Shown here: positions 5,854 to 5,995 of the stretch, piece after piece
Position numbering within the stretch: the stretch's first letter is position 1
How the letters are laid out: every line of letters starts with the position of its first letter
NCBI GenBank assembly: GCA_000435715.1
Contig: FR882595.1
Location: 119,004-124,998, forward strand
Source of the DNA: Firmicutes bacterium CAG:145
GTDB taxonomy: Bacteria > Bacillota > Clostridia > Peptostreptococcales > Anaerovoracaceae
Direction: 5' to 3'
Length of the DNA: 5,995 nucleotides
Notes under the pieces: generated by a model
Databases searched by the model: none
Told to the model about the DNA's origin: nothing
Seen by the model: the letters and a program-made list of their open reading frames with translations, nothing else
Position numbers and translations under genes: made by a program

Positions 5854-5862
5854 ATTTTAACA
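5854..5862 (-). promoter_or_regulatory. Extended -10 promoter of the ABC operon
   Basis: On the - strand TGT-TAAAAT (5862 to 5854) is an extended -10 box with five of six consensus bases. No good -35 box is found at 17 bases (TTTTAA), which is tolerated by extended -10 promoters. Transcription would start near 5847, giving a leader of about 75 bases. The 11-base string TGTGTTAAAAT differs by one base from the thioesterase promoter. Confidence 0.45.
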
Positions 5863-5911
5863 CATACCGCCTTATTTTAAAAGCACAAAACGATGTTTCC
5901 ACGCTGAAAAA

Positions 5912-5995
5912 ATGATGAAAAAACTTATCACCAAGATTAAGAGAATGCTAAAGATTGCAGGCGAAGATATCAGCTGCGAATCTTCCACAGTGCTG
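5912..5995 (+). CDS. Possible start of a divergent gene (partial, unrecognised)
   Basis: An open frame begins ATG ATG AAA AAA at 5912 and runs off the right edge after 28 codons. It encodes MMKKLITKIKRMLKIAGEDI followed by SCESSTVL, a basic amphipathic N-terminus with no signal peptide. I do not recognise it. Against it: no Shine-Dalgarno sequence precedes it and no good + strand promoter is visible. The opposite strand over the same bases is also open, encoding a hydrophobic C-terminal end. If real, it would be divergent from the ABC operon with about 138 bases between the starts. Confidence 0.3.
   Translation, partial: MMKKLITKIKRMLKIAGEDISCESSTVL

Noticed and set aside
1..5995. CRISPR array, tRNA, rRNA or insertion sequence
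   Set aside because: No regularly spaced repeats, no cloverleaf with a TTCRA-type arm, no ribosomal sequence and no transposase motif were seen on reading both strands.

Overview
The window suggests an anaerobic, low-to-middle GC Gram-positive bacterium of the Clostridia (Bacillota). The signs are a rubrerythrin gene, strong GGAGG-type ribosome binding sites, frequent AGA and ATA codons, a bacterial acyl-ACP thioesterase and a large two-FtsX-domain ABC permease of a type common in Firmicutes. This placement is inferred from gene content and codon choice, not from any marker gene.

Layout, left to right. (1) Positions 1-98 (+) hold the last 31 codons of proC (pyrroline-5-carboxylate reductase). 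(2) A good sigma-A promoter overlaps the proC stop and drives a complete rubrerythrin gene (179-712, +), which ends in a clear intrinsic terminator (759-791). (3) About 340 bases without a credible gene (792-1133) carry a near-identical 15-base direct repeat, a strong bulged hairpin, a GC-rich hairpin and a well-formed extended -10 promoter. (4) Directly after that promoter lies a 52-codon frame (1138-1296) that reads like the C-terminal end of a TatD-linked radical SAM protein. The rest of that gene is missing, so it is called a decayed remnant. It forms most of the leader of (5), a complete acyl-ACP thioesterase (1315-2049, +). (6) A perfect 14-bp hairpin at 2072-2103 serves as a shared terminator between the thioesterase and the convergent genes. 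(7) Read on the - strand are an ABC ATPase (5773 to 5069) and a 980-residue FtsX-type permease (5050 to 2108), 18 bases apart and clearly one operon. It has its own extended -10 promoter and a leader with nested inverted repeats. (8) At the right edge one partial frame on each strand is open and I cannot decide firmly between them.

How the genes work together: the ATPase and permease form one membrane machine, a MacB/LolD-type ABC system whose permease carries a long extracytoplasmic coiled coil. Its substrate cannot be read from the sequence. Rubrerythrin (peroxide reduction), ProC (proline synthesis) and the thioesterase (release of fatty acids from ACP) are neighbours without an obvious shared pathway.

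I found no CRISPR array, tRNA, rRNA, transposase or phage gene. The best leads are the radical SAM remnant in the thioesterase leader, the structured repeats in the 792-1133 gap, the folded leader of the ABC operon and the coiled-coil insertion of the permease. None of these by itself proves a new system.
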